In this document: positions 5,029 to 6,414 of the stretch, piece after piece
Layout of the letters: every line of letters begins with the position of its first letter
How positions within the stretch are numbered: the stretch's first letter is position 1
Source of the DNA: Chloroflexota bacterium
Lineage (GTDB): Bacteria; Chloroflexota; Limnocylindria; Limnocylindrales; CSP1-4
Assembly (NCBI GenBank): GCA_021812735.1
Contig: JAKAMV010000608.1
Span: 1 to 6,414, forward strand
Length of the DNA: 6,414 nucleotides
Direction of reading: 5' to 3'
The notes under the pieces: generated by a model
What the model was told of the DNA's origin: nothing
Seen by the model: only the letters and a program-made list of their open reading frames with translations
Databases searched by the model: none
Program-made: the position numbers and the translations under genes

Positions 5029-6284
5029 TGGGCGTGTTCGCACGGGCAGCCATGAAGCTCTCGATCGGCGGGATGGGCGTCTACGATCAGGGCCTCGGGA
5101 TCTTCGGGCATCTCAGCCGGGCCGACCTTCTCGATGCCCTGGCGGCATCGAACGTGACCGTGTCCCATCGCCGCGCCCTCCAGGTCCCGGCCTACACCAC
5201 GGCCGTCCGGGTCATCTCGGAAGACGTGGGCCGCACGCCCCTCATCTCCTACCGGCGCACGGCCGAGGGCAAGGTGCGGGCGACCGACCATCCCTCCTAC
5301 GCGGTCCTGCACGATGCCCCGAACCCGTACACGACCGCCATGGTCTTCAAGGAGACCCTTCAGGCGCACGTGTTGGGCTGGGGCAACGGCTACGCCAGCA
5401 TCGTGACCGATGAGCAGGAGGTGGTGCTCGGTCTCTGGCAGATCCCGCCCGATGTCGTCGCGCCGAAGATCGACGCGGCCAGCGGAAGGCGCTTCTGGCG
5501 CGTGACGCTGCCCTCCGGCGAGACGCGCGACGTGCGCTGGGAGGACATGTTCCACCTCCCGGGCCTCGGCTTCGATGGGATCGTGGGATACCCGGTCCTG
5601 ACCGCGATGCTGCGGGAATCGCTCGGGCTCGCGATCGCCCAGCAGACGTACATCGGCCGCCTCTACGCCAACGATGCCCGGCCCGGGATCGCCCTCAGGC
5701 ACCCCAAGACGCTCTCCGACCCGGCCCGCAACCGCCTGCTTGACGACTGGGATGCCAACCACTCGGGCCTCACGAACGCCCACCGGACGGCCCTCCTCGA
5801 GGAGGGGATGGAGGTCACGACGTTCGGGATCAACCCGGTCGAGCAACAGCTCCTGGAGTCCCGCAAGTGGTCGGCCACCGAGATCGCCGGGTTCTTCCGC
5901 CTCGCCCCATGGAAGGTCGGCGTGTACGACCGGGCGACCTGGGCCAACGTCGAGGACGGCAACATCGATCACCTCTCCTCGGCCCTCGAGGCGTGGTTCA
6001 CGCGCTGGGAGCAGCAACTGAACCTGCAGGTCTACGGCGTGGGGTCGCAGGTCTTCGCGGAACATCTGCGCACCGCCTGGCTGCGCGGCAACTCGGCTGC
6101 GCGTGCCGCGTTCTACACGACGATGCGCAACGTCGGTGCCATGTCGGCGGACGAGATCCGCGACGCCGAGAACCTCAACCGTCGCGGCGGGGCAGCGGAC
6201 GAGCTGTTCGCCCCGCTGAACTTCGCCCCCATCAACACGATCCCGCCGGCCCCCGCGCCGGCCAGCGGAACCGGAGGCACCTGA
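5028..6284 (+). CDS. HK97-family phage portal protein
   Basis: The protein has 418 residues, the usual length for this family. It forms the dodecameric ring at one capsid vertex through which terminase packages DNA. Typical stretches are PAYTTAVRVISEDVGRTPL (54-72), NPYTTAMVFKETLQAHVLGW (99-118) followed by GNGYASI, MFHLPGLGFDGIVGYPVL (174-191), LLESRKWSATEIAGFFRLAP (275-294), and the late helix NVGAMSADEIRDAENLN (368-384). The C-terminal tail is Pro/Ala/Gly-rich (TIPPAPAPASGTGGT) and probably disordered. The ATG at 5028 shares one base with the previous stop, and GGGGA at 5014-5018 lies nine bases upstream. A later in-frame ATG at 5052 is possible but lacks a better ribosome-binding site. 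The stop shares one base with the protease start. Confidence 0.95.
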   Translation: MGVFARAAMKLSIGGMGVYDQGLGIFGHLSRADLLDALAASNVTVSHRRALQVPAYTTAVRVISEDVGRTPLISYRRTAEGKVRATDHPSYAVLHDAPNPYTTAMVFKETLQAHVLGWGNGYASIVTDEQEVVLGLWQIPPDVVAPKIDAASGRRFWRVTLPSGETRDVRWEDMFHLPGLGFDGIVGYPVLTAMLRESLGLAIAQQTYIGRLYANDARPGIALRHPKTLSDPARNRLLDDWDANHSGLTNAHRTALLEEGMEVTTFGINPVEQQLLESRKWSATEIAGFFRLAPWKVGVYDRATWANVEDGNIDHLSSALEAWFTRWEQQLNLQVYGVGSQVFAEHLRTAWLRGNSAARAAFYTTMRNVGAMSADEIRDAENLNRRGGAADELFAPLNFAPINTIPPAPAPASGTGGT

Positions 6285-6414
6285 TGGACCGCAAGACGTT
6301 CGCGCCAGCCGACCTCAAGCTCAGCGAAACCGGATCGATCACGCTCGCCTTCGCCCAGCTCAACGTGATCGACAAGGACGGCGACGTGACGCTGCCCGGC
6401 GCCATCCCGACGAA
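6284..6414 (+). CDS. Probable HK97-type prohead protease, N-terminal part (runs off the window)
   Basis: ATG 6284 shares its A with the portal stop (TGATG) and has GGAGG at 6273-6277, six bases upstream. The 43 visible residues begin MDRKTFAPADLKLSETGSIT and continue with LAFAQLNVIDKDGDVTLPGA. The pattern F-A-x-L-N-V-x-D-x-x-G-D-V-x-x-P-G-A is the characteristic start of HK97-type prohead proteases (family U35), which cleave the major capsid protein's delta domain and themselves during head maturation. The catalytic His and Ser would lie beyond the window, so activity cannot be judged. Position directly after the portal gene is the classic order and supports the call. Confidence 0.82.
   Translation, partial: MDRKTFAPADLKLSETGSITLAFAQLNVIDKDGDVTLPGAIPT

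Noticed and set aside
4803..6065. A 420-codon open frame on the minus strand opposite the portal gene
   Set aside because: It is antisense to a well-recognised portal protein, with low-complexity composition and no recognisable motif; it is a composition shadow.
1..6414. CRISPR array, tRNA gene, insertion sequence or attachment site
   Set aside because: I saw no regularly spaced direct repeats, tRNA-like cloverleaf, transposase motifs or flanking terminal repeats; coding sequence covers practically the whole window.

Overview
This window is a fragment of a tailed double-stranded DNA phage or prophage. It covers the junction between a lysis cassette and the start of a packaging/head module. 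All genes I can support lie on the + strand. The base composition is very GC-rich: lines I counted by eye run from about 63 to 78% G+C. GTG starts are frequent. This fits a high-GC host such as an actinobacterium or a Chloroflexota member, but that is inference and nothing in the window fixes the host. I see no integrase, tRNA, attachment site or repressor, so virus versus prophage cannot be decided here.

Layout, left to right. 1-52 holds the last residues of an unidentified upstream gene. 49-267 is a small two-helix membrane protein and 264-428 a 54-residue protein with two CXXC pairs. 425-1339 is a GH25 lysozyme-type endolysin with an unrecognised C-terminal domain. 1351-1569 is a holin-like protein. 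1572-1892 is a small HNH-fold protein that seems to lack the catalytic His. 1889-2728 is a second, larger HNH protein with three N-terminal zinc-binding units and an apparent frameshift. A possible 36-residue ORF (2618-2728) follows. Then come the terminase small subunit (2725-3171), terminase large subunit (3158-4828), a second small two-helix membrane protein (4825-5028), the HK97-type portal protein (5028-6284) and the start of a probable prohead protease (6284 to the window end).

The genes form one almost gap-free chain. Most junctions are 4-base GTGA/ATGA or 1-base TGATG overlaps, which suggests one transcript with translational coupling. There is no intergenic stretch over 300 bases and no convincing promoter or terminator. 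Functionally, the left half would disrupt the host envelope (holin plus muramidase). The right half would cut and pump DNA into a procapsid (HNH protein, TerS, TerL and portal), followed by head maturation (protease).

Three points deserve attention. First, the endolysin contains a strong internal ribosome-binding site and ATG at 986, placed exactly where the GH25 domain ends; the codon just before it is one base change from a stop. Second, the larger HNH gene reads out of frame just before its conserved CN..KG tail, and that tail is intact in another frame, ending in a GTGA overlap. Third, the larger HNH protein carries a three-unit array of CXXC...CX3-4C zinc-binding modules. I do not see a wholly new defence or mobile system; the rest is conventional phage architecture.
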